A DNA stretch of 15,436 nucleotides from 38-11 sp927435965 (GTDB taxonomy: Bacteria; Bacillota; Clostridia; Tissierellales; Dethiosulfatibacteraceae). A model generated the notes under the pieces. That model did not search any database, was not told the origin of the DNA, and saw only the letters and a program-made list of their open reading frames with translations. Made by a program: the position numbers and the translations under genes. The stretch is taken from positions 1 to 15,436 of the forward strand of contig CAKMKB010000282.1 of NCBI GenBank assembly GCA_927435965.1, in the 5' to 3' direction. Shown piece by piece: positions 14,063 to 15,436 of the stretch (the first letter of the stretch is position 1; each line of letters starts with the position of its first letter).

Positions 14063-14080
14063 GGTTCCTTTGTTTTTCGT
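14063..14080 (+). repeat. Degenerate half-copy of the 11650-11674 hairpin arm
   Basis: GGTTCCTTTGTTTTTCGT resembles the right arm of the strong hairpin (GGTTCCTTTTGTTTTTTGT, from 11653) with one indel and one substitution. No matching left arm lies next to it. It follows a 10-bp palindrome GATAGCTATC (14053-14062) that overlaps the stop of the preceding gene. It may be the worn end of the same repeat family or a weak terminator. Confidence 0.4.
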
Positions 14081-14109
14081 TTGACTTATATCTCAATTAC
14101 TGTTAATAT
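14081..14109 (+). promoter_or_regulatory. Promoter of the sensor gene
   Basis: TTGACT (14081-14086) is separated by 17 bases from TAATAT (14104-14109), which has a TG extension at 14101-14102. A TATAAT at 14112 is a second possible -10 without a well-placed -35. The start codon is about 40 bases downstream. Confidence 0.6.
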
Positions 14110-14146
14110 CTTATAATTTACATGAACGTTTTCCTGGAGGCTTGAT

Positions 14147-15436
14147 ATGAAATTCAAAATGAAAGCTATTATGCTGTTTTTCCTTGCTTGTGTTTTGCTT
14201 TTATCGGGTTTGACAACTAGAGATTTTTTGACCTATGCCACACAACAGGAAAAGACGGTCTACAGAAGCGCCACAGAATATGACTATCCACCATTTTCCG
14301 TTGTTACAGATGGAAAAGCAGATGGTTTTTCAGTGGAGCTGTTGAAGGCGGTTGCCAATGAGATGGGACTAGAAATCCAATTTAAAGTAGATCATTGGGA
14401 TACGATCAAAACTGAGCTGGAAGATGGAGACTTGGACGTTTTACCATTGGTTGGCTATTCAGAGGAACGAGATGACTATTTTGACTTTACAGTTCCTTAT
14501 ATTGTGATGCGTGGTAATATATTTGTTCGAACGAACTATACAGAGATTCAATCTGAAAGTGATTTGAGCGGCAAGGAAATAATTGTCATGAGAGGTGACA
14601 ATTCTCAAGAATATGCTGAAAGAATGGGCTTTACAGATCGATTAATTCTGGTAGATACATACAGTGAGGCTTTTAAATTGTTAAGTTCAGGCTCACATGA
14701 TGCAGTTCTTGCCCAGAGTCTGGTGGGACAAAAGCTGATTAATGACCTAAACATTTCGAACATAGAGGCTGTCACAAGAATGTCTGACGATGGTATTGAC
14801 AGAGTAAAAGTCTCGCTTGAAGGATTTGAGCAAAAATTCAGTTTCGCAGTCAGAGATGGGGACAAAGAGCTGTTAGCCTTACTAAATGAAGGTTTGGCAA
14901 TAGTATCTGAAAACGGTATATATGAAGAGTTATATATCAAATGGTTTCCTTTTTTGATTGATGTGACACCTGATTACCGACAACTTGCTTATTATTTCTT
15001 AACTGCTTTTACTATTGCTATTATCGCGTTATTGCTGTTTTCTTTTTTGATGATTCGAAAAGAAGTTGAAAGAAAGACGGCTAAACTTGAAAACAATCTC
15101 TTTAGAAATAATATTATGTTCAATGTCGTAAACAAGGAATACAGTTCGATTTCAGATTGGCTAGATTATGTCCTCAATGAGATGATAAAGATGACCGACA
15201 GTGAATTTGGCTATATCTATTTATTTGATGAGAAAACAAACGAGCTGACTCTCAATTCGTGGTCAAAAGGAGTTATGCCAGAGTGCATGGTTGCTGAAAA
15301 AAAATCCGTTTATCAATTGGAGACAACTGGAATCTGGGGCGAGGTCATTAGACAGCGGAAGCCAATAATAATCAACGATTTCGATGCTCCAAACCCTCTC
15401 AAGAAAGGCTATCCTGAAGGCCATGTAAAACTGAAC
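14147..15436 (+). CDS. Sensor protein with extracytoplasmic SBP3 domain, membrane helix and GAF domain (3' end outside window)
   Basis: From an ATG at 14147 (GGAGG 6 bases upstream) the frame stays open for 430 codons to the window edge. An N-terminal signal anchor (about 5-25) leads to a solute-binding family 3 domain (about 35-265), with PPFSVVTDGKADGFSVELLK near its start and EERDDYFDFTVPY; the Arg in the latter is at the position that usually holds the ligand carboxylate. A second membrane helix lies at about 279-303 and is followed by a short charged linker. A GAF domain (from about 320) is visible up to NPLKKGYPEGHVKLN, typical of GAF domains next to histidine kinase or GGDEF modules. 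It probably senses an amino acid or similar compound outside the cell and signals inward; the output domain is beyond the edge. It is transcribed from its own promoter. Confidence 0.88.
   Translation, partial: MKFKMKAIMLFFLACVLLLSGLTTRDFLTYATQQEKTVYRSATEYDYPPFSVVTDGKADGFSVELLKAVANEMGLEIQFKVDHWDTIKTELEDGDLDVLPLVGYSEERDDYFDFTVPYIVMRGNIFVRTNYTEIQSESDLSGKEIIVMRGDNSQEYAERMGFTDRLILVDTYSEAFKLLSSGSHDAVLAQSLVGQKLINDLNISNIEAVTRMSDDGIDRVKVSLEGFEQKFSFAVRDGDKELLALLNEGLAIVSENGIYEELYIKWFPFLIDVTPDYRQLAYYFLTAFTIAIIALLLFSFLMIRKEVERKTAKLENNLFRNNIMFNVVNKEYSSISDWLDYVLNEMIKMTDSEFGYIYLFDEKTNELTLNSWSKGVMPECMVAEKKSVYQLETTGIWGEVIRQRKPIIINDFDAPNPLKKGYPEGHVKLN

Noticed and set aside
1..15436. Mobile element, prophage, CRISPR or defence island
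   Set aside because: No transposase, integrase, regularly spaced repeats, Cas-like or nuclease gene was found. The coding genes look like ordinary chromosomal housekeeping and envelope functions.

Overview
The window is AT-rich DNA with clostridial-style gene signals: strong AGGAGG ribosome binding sites, TTG starts behind good Shine-Dalgarno sequences, extended -10 promoters (TGnTATAAT) and hairpin-plus-T terminators. Products such as a MarR regulator, a MoxR/DUF58/transglutaminase operon, a DUF2156 protein and a PAP2 membrane protein fit an anaerobic or facultative low-GC Firmicute, most likely a member of the Clostridia. The sequence does not allow a genus call. No rRNA, tRNA, CRISPR array, transposase or phage gene was seen.

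Region 1 (1-1763) is a rearranged tandem duplication. The ancestral unit was a Thr/Pro-linker lipoprotein-like gene facing a convergent marR gene, with a terminator between them. The first lipoprotein copy runs in from the left edge. Behind it lies only the last ~42 codons of a marR copy, joined abruptly at about base 563 to a second lipoprotein-like gene that has lost its signal peptide and lipobox. An intact second marR follows. Region 2 (1764-2310) is an AT-rich divergent spacer with candidate operators and a 70-codon gene for a small membrane-anchored, cysteine-containing peptide with its own terminator.

Region 3 (2311-4180) holds a PaaG-like enoyl-CoA hydratase/isomerase with an extended -10 promoter and a soluble DUF2156 (aminoacyl-phosphatidylglycerol synthase C-terminal type) protein. 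Region 4 (4191-7119, minus strand) is a three-gene operon: Ldh2-family dehydrogenase, a 68-residue two-helix membrane protein and an amidase-signature hydrolase. The two gaps are both 23 bases.

Region 5 (7120-11674) is the classic MoxR ATPase, DUF58 and membrane transglutaminase operon. Both internal junctions are 8-base overlaps of the form ATGGNTAA. It ends in a perfect 18-bp bidirectional hairpin shared with a convergent PAP2 gene (11674-12336). Region 6 (12337-15436) holds a membrane-anchored metallophosphoesterase with a DUF3159-like membrane protein 30 bases behind it, then the first 430 codons of a sensor with an extracytoplasmic solute-binding domain, a membrane helix and a GAF domain, cut by the window edge.

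No obviously new multi-gene system is visible. The most notable items are the lipoprotein/marR duplication-deletion scar, the orphan small peptide, the REP-like hairpin with a degenerate second copy, and the DUF3159-like gene in a low-GC setting.
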